Shown: one piece after another, positions 49,301 to 57,882 of the stretch | Position numbering within the stretch: position 1 is the first letter of the stretch | Layout of the letters: each line of letters starts with the position of its first letter | Source of the DNA: Beroe forskalii | Taxonomy: Eukaryota; Ctenophora; Nuda; Beroida; Beroidae | Assembly: GCA_011033025.1 (NCBI GenBank) | Contig: WFMF01000143.1 | Location: forward strand, 186,001 to 250,000 | Length of the DNA stretch: 64,000 bases | Reading direction: 5' to 3' | Notes under the pieces: generated by a model | What the model saw: the letters and a program-made list of their open reading frames with translations, nothing else | Database searches by the model: none | Told to the model about the DNA's origin: nothing | Translations under genes and position numbers: made by a program

Positions 49301-49690
49301 TTTTCAACATTAAAGATGAACTATCAACTGCAATTTATCTACCGGACCCAAAAACATGATAAATTAACAGTTTCGTACTAAAACTTGTAGTTACTTTGAA
49401 TTTGACGGGTATATATTCACCTTCATGAGTGCTGTCTCGTCCTCATCCCTCTCATCGAATGCCAATGAGCCGATCCCATTAACAGCTTCCTTCAGAGCGC
49501 CCTTGTCTACAGCAGCATCAGACTGACTCGGCTGGCTCTGGGTCTGGCTCGGCAGCGTGAAGTCAGTGAAGCCTCCGAACTCGCTGGCTTGGGTGTCAGC
49601 CCCGTAGTCATGTTCCTCAGCGTCAAAGAATGTCAGCGTCTGTGACGAAGGCCCGTAACTCTCAACACCTGCGGGGAAGAGATGGGACAT
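37278..49690 (-). CDS. UPF1: UPF1, ATP-dependent RNA helicase of nonsense-mediated decay (17 exons)
   Basis: UPF1 is the cytoplasmic SF1 helicase that, with UPF2 and UPF3, marks mRNAs with premature stops for decay. Joining the 17 coding exons listed below gives one continuous frame of about 1,085-1,091 aa, close to vertebrate UPF1. In order they encode an [12 protein letters not shown]-terminus, the Cys/His-rich UPF2-binding domain, the helicase core ([42 protein letters not shown]) and an SQ-rich tail that is the usual SMG1 phosphorylation region. Every junction has GT-AG and matching phase. Two oddities: the start codon is uncertain (an acceptor-like CCCCGCAG lies just before VESYGPSS), and two residues are missing at the exon 4/5 junction. 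Intron 11 (5.8 kb) contains another gene on the plus strand. Confidence 0.95.
37490..37674 (-). CDS. UPF1: UPF1 exon 16 (SQ-rich tail)
   Basis: Reads [18 protein letters not shown] and then repeated SQ and TQ dipeptides ([23 protein letters not shown]), the expected SMG1 kinase sites. The acceptor chosen is GGGCTGAAG before 37,674. A stronger-looking acceptor (CCCACTCCTCAG, in the same phase) lies inside the exon before VYSGYGG, so the 5' limit is uncertain. Confidence 0.8.
37758..38009 (-). CDS. UPF1: UPF1 exon 15 (C-terminal region)
   Basis: 84 codons from [13 protein letters not shown] through [18 protein letters not shown] and a proline patch (AAPPPPHR) to NNDMNQ. Poorly conserved outside HDQMG and IP. 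Confidence 0.9.
38230..38592 (-). CDS. UPF1: UPF1 exon 14 (motifs V and VI)
   Basis: 121 codons. Contains [18 protein letters not shown] (motif V) and [13 protein letters not shown] (motif VI with the arginine finger region), and ends TAMYDARE. This is the longest exon. Confidence 0.97.
38739..38938 (-). CDS. UPF1: UPF1 exon 13 (domain 2A)
   Basis: Starts [19 protein letters not shown], includes [18 protein letters not shown] and ends HANLYQ. Confidence 0.95.
39158..39317 (-). CDS. UPF1: UPF1 exon 12 (motif IV)
   Basis: Follows the 5.8-kb intron. Starts [15 protein letters not shown], includes [11 protein letters not shown] and ends FFWVTTG in phase 1. Confidence 0.95.
40079..40272. mobile_element. 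hAT-type MITE, 194 bp, in UPF1 intron 11
   Basis: Terminal inverted repeats GGGCATAGGTCCGTTTG and CAAACGGATCTATGCCC. Flanked on both sides by the direct repeat ACTTATTT (40,071-40,078 and 40,273-40,280). The interior is made of TGCAGGTTTGGCGCCGG-like repeats. The 8-bp duplication points to hAT. Confidence 0.85.
40383..40460 (+). promoter_or_regulatory. CACGTG cluster and TATA-like box, candidate promoter of the nested gene
   Basis: Two GTCACGTGAC boxes and a CCCCCACGTGGGGG palindrome lie within about 45 bp, followed by GGTTTAAATGG near 40,449. CACGTG is the core E-box bound by bHLH factors. This lies about 650 bp upstream of the ATG at 41,109, so a 5' untranslated exon or intron would be needed. 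The link is inferred. Confidence 0.35.
41109..42893 (+). CDS. Novel secreted cysteine-rich protein, five exons, nested in UPF1 intron 11
   Basis: Exons at 41,109-41,169, 41,375-41,555, 41,827-41,915, 42,519-42,584 and 42,829-42,893 join in frame to 153 codons plus stop, all with GT-AG ends. The product starts [20 protein letters not shown], a clear signal peptide. The mature part has ten cysteines (residues 24, 34, 51, 59, 71, 76, 88, 95, 127 and 144), enough for five disulfides, including [18 protein letters not shown] and CTFADPQC. A basic RKRKK stretch follows Cys76. No transmembrane segment follows. I do not recognise the family. The gene is read on the strand opposite UPF1. After the stop, GTAAGC at 42,900 and an acceptor at 43,245 suggest an intron in the 3' untranslated region. 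Confidence 0.75.
41950..42130. repeat. 28-bp repeat with CACGTG boxes in intron 3 of the nested gene
   Basis: CACGTGACAGTTTACATGTG recurs every 28 bp three times. The block is flanked by two copies of a diverged GATATGCT(C/T)TGTGGGG...TAGCTACATC phrase. At least six CACGTG or CACGTGA boxes fall in 180 bp. Confidence 0.6.
43743..44403. repeat. 330-bp tandem duplication in UPF1 intron 11
   Basis: AAGCGGTTACATGTCGAAGT starts at 43,743 and again at 44,073, and the two copies align to their ends (ATGGAGACCGTATAA). A few extra GGTATAACCAAA phrases follow at 44,400-44,490. The plus-strand frame across the second copy is interrupted in the first and has no known domain, so I do not call it a gene. 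Confidence 0.75.
44675..45130. mobile_element. TA-flanked MITE next to UPF1 exon 11
   Basis: GGGATCGTTCACATATTACG at the left end is exactly mirrored at the right end (about 26 bp). TA dinucleotides at 44,673-44,674 and 45,131-45,132 are the likely target duplication, as for Tc1/mariner-type elements. The interior contains long G-runs near both ends. It lies within intron 11, about 25 bp from the exon 11 donor. Confidence 0.75.
45158..45286 (-). CDS. UPF1: UPF1 exon 11 (motif III)
   Basis: 43 codons from [15 protein letters not shown] to GIRPIRLQ. Its donor (GTAGTA) lies about 25 bp from a MITE inserted in intron 11. Confidence 0.95.
45635..45778 (-). CDS. UPF1: UPF1 exon 10 (Walker B)
   Basis: 48 codons from [17 protein letters not shown] to GAKQ, containing the DESTQ Walker B box that binds magnesium and hydrolyses ATP. 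Confidence 0.95.
45983..46114 (-). CDS. UPF1: UPF1 exon 9
   Basis: 44 codons from [13 protein letters not shown] through [13 protein letters not shown] to ELLQ, a charged helical stretch in domain 1C. Ends at a GTAATG donor. Confidence 0.95.
46396..46607 (-). CDS. UPF1: UPF1 exon 8 (Walker A, second half; motif Ia)
   Basis: Starts [12 protein letters not shown], includes [15 protein letters not shown] and [16 protein letters not shown], and ends LHRQ. GTAAGA donor. Confidence 0.95.
46886..47093 (-). CDS. UPF1: UPF1 exon 7 (Walker A, first half)
   Basis: Starts [12 protein letters not shown] and ends [11 protein letters not shown]. The Walker A motif is split by the next intron inside its last glycine codon. 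Confidence 0.95.
47278..47459 (-). CDS. UPF1: UPF1 exon 6 (domain 1B)
   Basis: Encodes [20 protein letters not shown] to DRMLTSLK. It has no internal start, so it is missed if only ATG-initiated frames are considered. Phase fits both neighbours. Confidence 0.95.
47624..47816 (-). CDS. UPF1: UPF1 exon 5 (domain 1B)
   Basis: Starts [14 protein letters not shown] after the acceptor CAATACCAG and ends RLRYCG. In relatives the junction reads AYQYQN; here the acceptor itself spells TACCAG, so two residues appear to have been lost by a shifted acceptor. Ends in phase 1. Confidence 0.9.
48040..48195 (-). CDS. UPF1: UPF1 exon 4
   Basis: 52 codons from [10 protein letters not shown] to RYEDAYQ, the linker between the CH domain and domain 1B. 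GTAAGC donor. Confidence 0.95.
48542..48787 (-). CDS. UPF1: UPF1 exon 3 (CH domain)
   Basis: 82 codons. Acceptor CACTAG precedes [11 protein letters not shown]; the exon includes [11 protein letters not shown] and LLCRQPC zinc ligands and ends KIPTEQ before a GTATTA donor. Confidence 0.95.
49001..49153 (-). CDS. UPF1: UPF1 exon 2 (start of Cys/His domain)
   Basis: 51 codons starting [10 protein letters not shown] and including [13 protein letters not shown] and [10 protein letters not shown]. It supplies the first zinc-binding cysteines and histidines of the UPF2-binding CH domain. Confidence 0.95.
49421..49668 (-). CDS. UPF1: UPF1 exon 1 in this window (N-terminus)
   Basis: Encodes [19 protein letters not shown], the [15 protein letters not shown] stretch and an acidic segment ending ALMK, then GTGAAT donor. 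An ATG at 49,690 would give MSHLFPAG before it. However, CTCTTCCCCGCAG directly precedes GTGTTGAG, and family members begin MSVE, so an unseen upstream exon ending in ATGA is an attractive alternative: A+GT would restore the serine codon. Confidence 0.85.
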
Positions 49691-50950
49691 TGGTCATGTG
49701 GAAATATTGGGATGTGATCACGATTCCTGCTTTCATATCAGAATGATCGGAAACGTTCGTTATTTCGACAGTCATATGACTTAACACGAGCAAATGCATC
49801 GCGCTGCGCGTTTCGAATTAAGCTGGCTAAAAATGCGATCAACTGATGCTTTTCCATTGATCGCGCACAAAAGCACAACATTTCAGCATTAGAAAAGCAA
49901 GACGCGCGCGCGCGAACCGGGATATTAACGCACGTTAGAACAAATTTAGAATCAACCGCTAACATTTCGTACTGCATAAACCCTAATCAAAAAAATTCTT
50001 GGCTGACTGGAAGAGGGCCAACAGACAAAAAGAGGTACCAAAAACTGGATTAACGCCTTCCAGCGTCTTTCAGTCTGCCAAATTCATACTCAATCAAAAA
50101 GTTATGTATAGGTGCCCTAATTAGAGTCACGAACTAATAAAATGGAACCAAACATAGCAAAACAGGGAAACTGGGCAGGATCTTCGCATATTACTTGGCA
50201 ATAGAATGACTCAAGGAATGCAGTTTCAATGAAGCCAGGTAAAAATACTTGGATCACACCAGACTGAAGATAATATACATACTTGCATATAGGGAGCAAA
50301 TTAAGTACACTGAAATACGCATCGATTTAAATACATTCCAGTTTCCACGATATAATGTTAACAATACACGAGTTCCATGTACAAGATACGCTTGGTATTT
50401 GGAGCAGTGCCAGAAATATTGATGTACCTTTGTACAAGAAATACCACTGTATGAGCATACATGTCATTAAGCTGATGAAATTGAGTCCTAATTAAATGTG
50501 AGCTACGCTTAATACATTACTACACGTAGTTTAACAACAATATCAATCATGTACTACTGCATTTGTACATGTAAATTGTGAAGTCATCTAAAAACGCTGC
50601 AACATTGCAATTTGGAGCTAAGGGGGAACGGACATTTCATCTCACAACACTTTATCTCGTAATACCCGAGCAAAGGCTGGGGTCCAGGTTAGGATTGGGG
50701 TTGGGATTAGGGTTAAGGTTAGAGTAAAGGTTCATAACTGCAAATAATATTTTTGCAGTTCCCGAGAAGTTTCTTGCAGTTTTAGACACGAGGCCGGGGT
50801 GGGCAGTGTTCGGACCTTGACGAAATGTCACGATTAATTGGGGTCTTAATTCACTGTACTAACTGAGGCGGTCAGCTTCAAGTGGGAAAATCATGTTCAC
50901 TTAGTCCAAATGGCACATTTTTTCACACATCTTAGCACTTTTCACGACAT
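49691..50950. other. UPF1 upstream region, no exon confirmed
   Basis: Expected to hold the UPF1 promoter and perhaps a first exon. I found no convincing exon ending in ATGA with a donor. 50,670-50,740 has degenerate GGTTAGGGTT. The phrase GGACATTTCATCTCA near 50,632 resembles units at the ends of the 21-kb structure. Confidence 0.4.
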
Positions 50951-51190
50951 TTATTTGTATTGGGGTGGGACCCTACGAAATATGAAAAATGTCACTGTCA
51001 GTCAGTACATGGGATAATCTGCAGTTCTATGCTCATTTTTGGGAGGGTCCCTTCAAATAGTGACAAATATCAGTTAGTAAATGGGACAATCTGCAGTTCA
51101 GATAGGTTTCTATGCTTATAATTTTGGGGTATCTACAAATAATGTTAACCCTGTTAAATATCAATTAGTACATGAGAAAATTTTTAGGGG
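50950..51190. repeat. Diverged ~110-bp tandem repeat, about 2 copies
   Basis: AGTACATGGGATAATCTGCAGTTC near 51,004 recurs near 51,078 in altered form, with related ACATGAG at 51,171. Weak but consistent order of shared words. Confidence 0.45.
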
Positions 51191-52288
51191 CGGAATTTCA
51201 AAACGGGGCAAAAAATACATATTACGAAAAGATCTAGGGCGAGGGGGTGTTATCAAATGATTAACTATAACATGAAATTGAGTTATCACTTATTAAGGTG
51301 ATCAACTCGAATTTCACCTTAATTTAGTGCTCGTTAATTTTACCAGCCTTATTTTTATTACACCTTCCTTTTAAGAAACCGTATTATTTTGGAAAACAAA
51401 ATGACGTAAGACTGGAGAAACCTACCTGAATGATACGTTTGCGCGTCATGTCACGATAAGTTGAGGTCTATAAATTATAAATTAATCGAAATTAACCTTC
51501 ATAAAAAGGTTATCATGATCTGTGCTTCCTTCAGCTTCACCTCCTGCCTCCATTCTTCCACCGTCCTTCTTTCCAGTACAGCCCTCTTAACCCTGGAAGT
51601 GCTCCTGCTCATCTAGTCTCCCTGCCTCAGTGCCTAACACTATAGTACCATGGATTCCTCAGCCCTGTCTCGCCTCCTCCTCAACTTCCTCATGATCAGC
51701 CACTGCTCCTCAACTTTGTTCTGACTCATCTACCCAGTCTCCTCCTCAGTCTTTTCATCCTGGCCTGCAGCCCCTTCCAAATGGATTCCTTGTCCATCCC
51801 AATCGAGTGTTTTAGAAACAACCAACTACCCCTCCTGCTGCACACAGAGCTATCCCTCTACCTGGGTGCAAACCTTGATGCCTGAATAATGGCTTAGCCG
51901 GCACATCCTGGATATGATGGTACATCTGATCCCCCCGTAACAATAGATCCCTCTATCTCTCTTTTATAGGCAGTATCACTGTCACTGTACAAATCTGCAA
52001 AGGGTGAATTCACCCTGACCATGTGCTTCCTCTGCTCAGAGCACCATAAAACCTGCAAAGGTACACTTGACCCCCCAACATTACACTATTACATCCCCCG
52101 ACCTTACATCCCCTGACATTACACCCCCTACTTCAGTACTGCAAATCTGTCCTGAGGAAAGCGGGGGATCAAACATCACAGTTCGAGGATTGCTGCGATC
52201 ACTATTATTGCAACTTCCATATCCTGTCTATCAGATTTTAATAACTATGGGGATCAAGTGGTGGGGGCTGGGGATGTAATGTCGGAGG

Positions 52289-53908
52289 CATAGCTGCCAA
52301 ACTTTAGAAATTCCTTGACAGGGCGTAAAAATGGCCCAAAAAGCAGGGCAAATGCAGTGAAAAACAGGGCATATATGCCTATGTATCTTTTTGAAAAGTG
52401 TCGATCTTTTTTTTTTTTTTTTTTTTTTCTTGGACGCGCCAGCCTGGAAAGGCCATCTGAGATAGTGCTTAATGGGTATATTTTTCGATTTTCAGGTATA
52501 TTTCAGGCATATTTCAGGTATATTTAAACTTAACAACACTACTTATTACAATCAAATTTGAGGTAGGAAGCTAGAAGGCTTATTAATGATATATGAGATG
52601 TTAATTGTCCTAAAGACGGAGATGGACCGAAACATGTAGACAAATTAATATCATTGCTGTGTTTCTTGGTTTATAAAAGAGCATCAATTGTTTTATTGAT
52701 CAGTCATTATTTCATGAACACAGTGCTCAAAAAGGTACATTTTTACTTTATCGGGTATATTTCCAAAATCCATCCGACACAGTGCTTAATAGGTATATTT
52801 CCTAAATCCATCCGAGACAGTGCTGAATAGGTATATTTCCAAATTCTACCCGAAACAGTGCTTGATAATCTAAGAATTTAATAGGAATATTTTCAAATTC
52901 TATCCAAGACAGTGCTTAATACTTAAAAAGGTATATTTTCAAATTAAATCCGAAACAGTGCTTAATACTTAAAAAGGTATATTTTCAAATTAAATCCGAA
53001 ACAGTGCTTAATACTTAAAAAGGTATATTTCCAAATTCCATCTGAGTCAGTGCTTAGTAATTGAATAGGTATATTTCCAAATTCCATCCGAGACAGTGCT
53101 TAATTTAGTATATTTCCAAATTTCATCCGAGACAGTGCTTAATACTTATTAAAAATGTATATTTTCAAATTCTATCCGAGACAGTGCTTAATACTTAATA
53201 AGTATATTTCCAAATTTCATCCGAGTCAGTGCTTAATAATTTAATAGGTTTATTTTCAAATTCCATCCGAGACAGTGCTTAATACCTAAAAGGTATATTT
53301 CCAGATTTCATCTGAGACAGTGCTTATTTGCTAAATACTTTAAAGGAATATTTTCAAATTCCATCCGAGACAGTGATTAATGCTTAAAAGATATATTTTC
53401 AAATTCCATCCGAGACAGTGCTTAATGCTTAAAAAGATATATTTTCAAATTACATCCTAGACAGTGCTTATCGCTTAATACTAAAAAAAGGTATATTTCC
53501 AAATTCCATCCGAGACATTGCTTAATAGGTATATTTCCGAATTCCATCCGATGTAGTGAATAATACTTGAATATATTTCCTTTTTCCATCTGAGACAGTC
53601 TTTAATAGGTATATTTACAAATTTTATCCGCGCCGAGACGGTGACAAATAGACAAATAGGTATATTTCAGAATTCCATCTGAGGCAGTTCCTAATAAATC
53701 AATAGGTATATTTCTGGAAATTGGCGACCTTTTTTTTATTTTTTTTTGAGGCGACTCAAAAATGGTATTGCTGGGTATATTTTTTGGCCCAGAAAACAGG
53801 GCAAATTGGTCCAAAGGCAGGGCAAAAGAAGGGCTTCGCAGGGCAAGGGCCAAAAAACAGGGCAAAAACAGGGCACCCTGTCAAAAACAGGGCAGTTTGG
53901 CAGCTATG
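52289..53908. mobile_element. Non-autonomous hAT-like element with internal ~45-bp array
   Basis: Terminal inverted repeats CATAGCTGCCAAACT and AGTTTGGCAGCTATG are flanked on both sides by the 8-bp direct repeat GTCGGAGG (52,281-52,288 and 53,909-53,916). Inside, about 52.70-53.72 kb is a tandem array of AGGTATATTTCCAAATTCCATCCGAGACAGTG-type units (two words of it: GGTATATTTCC and GAGACAGTGCTTAAT). Both subterminal regions repeat CAGGGCAAAA. No transposase frame. Confidence 0.85.
52700..53720. repeat. ~45-bp tandem array inside the hAT-like element
   Basis: About twenty diverged copies of a unit containing GGTATATTTCCAAATTCC and GAGACAGTGCTTAATA. Unit length varies because of an A/T-rich spacer. 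Confidence 0.85.
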
Positions 53909-53916
53909 GTCGGAGG

Positions 53917-54190
53917 CTCAAATGAATTACATGCCGCACTACACAAGAGGCCTGAGCCTATCCTAGGAATCATTGGAAACTATAAGGCCTTAGTACTTGA
54001 ACTGCATAAACGGGCTCGTGAATGTCATCCCTAGATCATATACATGTAGGAAGACATTCAATAGAATCGAGTGCTTCATACAGGAACAGGAAGTAGTTCC
54101 AGGCATGGCAGGAAATCAGGGAAAAGACAATATGACTATACTGGAATGGATAGAACCTTACAGTAGGGATGATCTACACTTATCAAGGGT
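53917..54190. repeat. Dispersed unit, copy 1 (empty-site copy)
   Basis: TCAAATGAATTACATGCCGC through GGCATGGCAGGAAATCAGG matches 56,112-56,327 plus 57,099-57,230. Here the word TTCATAC is uninterrupted, showing the unit before the 771-bp insertion seen in copy 2. Confidence 0.7.
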
Positions 54191-55870
54191 TAAAACTACA
54201 TATCCTAGACTTTCATAAGATTACTTTCTTTGATTTTGGCAACTTAAAACAGCATAATATAAACGTATGGAGCTTGGGCCTTTTTCAAGCACAGGGGCAA
54301 ATTTCGACTGTTTCAACGACCTTGATTGACACCCCCACCAATCAAATTAGCAGGAAAATGTCAGTTATAGAAATTGTAACAACTTTTCCCCTCACAACTT
54401 TCAACTACAATGGGTATAATGCTTCTGGCGAAACCAGAGATAAAAGAAAAAAAAGCCAAACAGCCAACGGCCAATTGGCCGAAACAGCAAATTTTTCAGA
54501 CGGTTGGCCATTGCCTAATTGGCCGAAATTGGATATTTTTCCCTCCCCATTGGCCTTTTTGTGAATACAAAAAGGCAAATGAGAGGGTTGGCAGAGATCG
54601 TGGTTTGGGAAGGTGAGAATATGGATATGTGTATATCAGGTCCTGATTTGCAATACAACTACTGTAATTTCTGGAAAGTGCCCGGATTACTCCTTTATAA
54701 TATCAGTCGCGAAAATGTCCCTCCCTCCGTCCGTCCTTCCGTCCGTCCCCTCATCACAAATCTTCAAAATCACAAATTTCATAATCATTGGCTGTCGGTT
54801 GTCAAAACTAAAGTCTGACTTGGTCCATCCGTGGAAAATGCTCAAATTCTCTAAAATTTTGATCAATTCTTAATTGAAGGGCTGTTGAAGAATTGGTGAA
54901 TTAAAATCTTAGTAGTGAGTTGGGCTATGGATTGAGGGATAAGATGATAAGCTTCTGTTCTCAATTCGTTTTCGTACCGATCTGTATCACTATTCGACTG
55001 TATACTGAATTGGACTAAGTTCAAAAAATACGGTGGGTCGATGTGATTTGTGAAAGACGAATGATTCTTTTCGGAACAAGTGACAGCATTGAAACAGAAA
55101 GCATGAAAATTGAATTTGGAAGATCAGATGAAAAGTGACATCAACAGTCAAGAAAATACAGCGCATGAACAAACGGTTACAAAATCTGATGCGAAACGTA
55201 AACGAATTCAACGAAATGGCGCGAAATCTACAACGAACTGATTAAAACAACTTGGTGCGTAAGAACGCGCGCAAGAATTTCAGAAGAAATGGCACGTGCC
55301 AATGCATGTTCTCGATGGTCGCACACAGCATTGGCGCAATATTTATACTCCTACTAGGAGTACCTGTTGGATAATGATGCTAAGGTTCCATCAAGCACCG
55401 CCGGGGAGGGAAATTAAGCGCCTGCATACATCCCACAAACAAGAATTGAAGAATTAAGCCCGCTGCAGGCGCAATTCTTGTTAGACGCTTGGCCGGCTTT
55501 ATATTTTTGATATTTACTGCCCTGATCAAAAAACTCCCAGAGAGTAAGTTGCTTGCAATAGTTCTAAGAACACATCTGAGTACATTTGAAGACACTAATA
55601 TCAAAATCACGAAAAAAATGTTATATTAAAGATAATTTAGCTCATTTTCGTACAGTCTAGTACTTTTAGCAACTCATAGTCCAAGATCATCCTACTGTTA
55701 ACATCTCAATAGGTTTACCGAGAGGTATTGGATATAATGTTCCAGTGGCCAGGAAATCACTGGAGTGCTTGAATGAGGGCTCCTTTATTCTGATGAAAGG
55801 GCTTGTCAATTAATAAGACTGCGGCACAGAGTCCTGTGAGGAATCACTCACTGAGTGAGTCAGACTGTCA
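54190..55870. other. Intergenic, no gene seen
   Basis: A CCCTCCGTCCGTCCTTCCGTC tract-like microsatellite lies near 54,720. TTGGCCGAAA occurs three times around 54,475-54,525. No coding exon is supported. Confidence 0.4.
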
Positions 55871-55872
55871 CC

Positions 55873-56098
55873 ATAGCTTCATCCCCCCTCCTAAAAAAAA
55901 TGGGGATAGAGATTTTGGGCCAGATAAGGTAGGAGGGGGTTGCCCTAATTTCAATGATTCTGGGGGAGACTTGGACAGAAGGGGGAATGAAAAAAATTAG
56001 GGGGATCGGGATCTGGCAGAAGAATTTCAAAATTTGAGTCTATGAAAATCCTATTTATGTGAGAAATACTTTCTTCTCAGACCCTCTGGCCCCCAGTG
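55873..56098. mobile_element. Solitary arm related to the 771-bp element
   Basis: CATAGCTTCATCCCCCCTCC and the next ~220 bp (through ATCTGGCAGAAGAATTTC and GAGAAATA) are the reverse complement of about 56,872-57,098. Together the two form ~225-bp inverted arms around 0.77 kb. Confidence 0.6.
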
Positions 56099-56327
56099 GG
56101 TCTGAGGGTCAAATGAATTGCATGCCGCACTACAAAAGAGGCCTAAGCCTATCCTAGGAATCATTGGAAACTATAAAATTCAAATTCATAAGGCCTAAGT
56201 AGTAAGTACTTGAACTGCATAAACTATTCAGGACTGCTAAGCAAGGGCTTGTGAATGTCATCACTAGGTCATATACACATATACATGCAGAATGCAGGGA
56301 GAGTCAATAGAATCGAGTGTTTCATAC

Positions 56328-57098
56328 CATAGCTTCATCCTGGGTCCAATCCCCCCCCTGAATTTTTCAACTCCCCCCTTGACAAAACCTCCCCTGAATT
56401 TTCAAAATCCTCAATCCCCCCTTTTATTACCGCCCCTGAATTTCAAAAATTCAAACAACCCCCACCAAAAACTTAGAAAATTTTTCAAAGATATGTCCAT
56501 TGAAATTTTTAATAGAATCAATCGAAACTATAAACTTAATGACAAGATGAAAGTATGTAGGTACTTATGTAAACTATGAAATGTGACTGACAGACAAGAA
56601 ATTTAGTCAATTTGAATTTTTTACATATAATACTTCTAATGACTGAAATGGTAATGAAGTTCAATTTTAATGTAAATTAATCCTTGAATATCCTAATTAA
56701 AGCTATGAAGTGACACTTGTAAGGGAATCATGGCATGAAACCAAGCCTCAGGGATATTGTCAACACAATATTAAAACATAGAAACATTAGTTAAGTTGAT
56801 ATCACTTGAAAATGGTAGGGAATTGAAGTATTGTAGTTATTTGGAAGTCTTACAAGAAGATAGCGGGGGGGTCTGGCGCAGCCCAGAAGCCAAAGGGTCG
56901 GAGAAAAAATATTTCTCACGGAAATAGGATTTTCATCTCAAATTTTGAAATTCTTCTGCCAGATCCCAATCCCCCTTAATTTTTTTTTCCCTCAGTCTAA
57001 GTCCCCAGAATCATTGAAATTAGGGCAACCCCCCACCTACCTTATCTGACCCAAAATCTTCATCCCCCCCCTTTTCTTAGGGGGGGGATGAAGCTATG
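56328..57098. mobile_element. 771-bp insertion with 7-bp target duplication
   Basis: It starts CATAGCTTCATCC and ends GGATGAAGCTATG (13-bp inverted termini), flanked by TTCATAC at 56,321-56,327 and 57,099-57,105. Removing it restores the order seen in the paralogous unit at 53.9-54.2 kb. C-rich on the left and G-rich on the right. No coding frame. Confidence 0.75.
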
Positions 57099-57634
57099 TT
57101 CATACATGAACAAGAAATAGTTCCAGGCATGGCAGGAAATCAGGAAATCAGAGGACTGCTACCTTGCACTGGTATTCTACCTAAAATATGACTATACTGG
57201 AATAGATTTATAAGACTATCATTATTATAAAGGATTAAGGCAGTTGAAGCACCGTGCTTAGCGCAACCCAAACGCCGGCTTAAAACGGAGTTGAAATCCC
57301 GCGATTTTTTGCAGGGTAGTAGAAAAATAAATTCCCTCTAGAGAAGCATTATTCTTATTTGAATTTAGGCCTTAGATTTTCCGTAATTAATGCTCAAAGT
57401 TGGAAAAAGAATCGCGAAAAACAAGATCGAGTTGAAGGTTTAATTCACCAGTTGTGCGCGTCGTTATGGTGATTGGTGATTGCGCGCAAAAACTGCACGT
57501 GCATTTTAACGAAGAATCTGCCATTCTGTTACTGCGTGATTTGGAAACGTTTCAACTGTTTAAAGTCATAATTTACGTTATCAATGGAATTTTCGAGTTT
57601 GGTAAAATATTTACGAATGAAGACTATCAACTCT

Positions 57635-57656
57635 AATAATAATAATAATAATAATA
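57635..57656. repeat. (AAT)n microsatellite
   Basis: About seven AAT triplets shortly before the N gap. Confidence 0.9.
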
Positions 57657-57782
57657 AAATATGGTAGCTTAAACACAGTAACGAGGTTACACAATAAATT
57701 AATACTCTGTACCTATGCACAACTGTGTGGAATACTTTAAAAACTGTCACAGAAACAAATCGTAAGAATAAATTAAGACTAT

Positions 57783-57882
57783 NNNNNNNNNNNNNNNNNN
57801 NNNNNNNNNNNNNNNNNNNNNNNNNNNNNNNNNNNNNNNNNNNNNNNNNNNNNNNNNNNNNNNNNNNNNNNNNNNNNNNNNN
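57783..57882. other. Assembly gap (100 N)
   Basis: Exactly 100 N, a conventional placeholder for unknown length. The missing 5' exons of CLPTM1 could be in it or beyond a misjoin. Confidence 0.99.
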
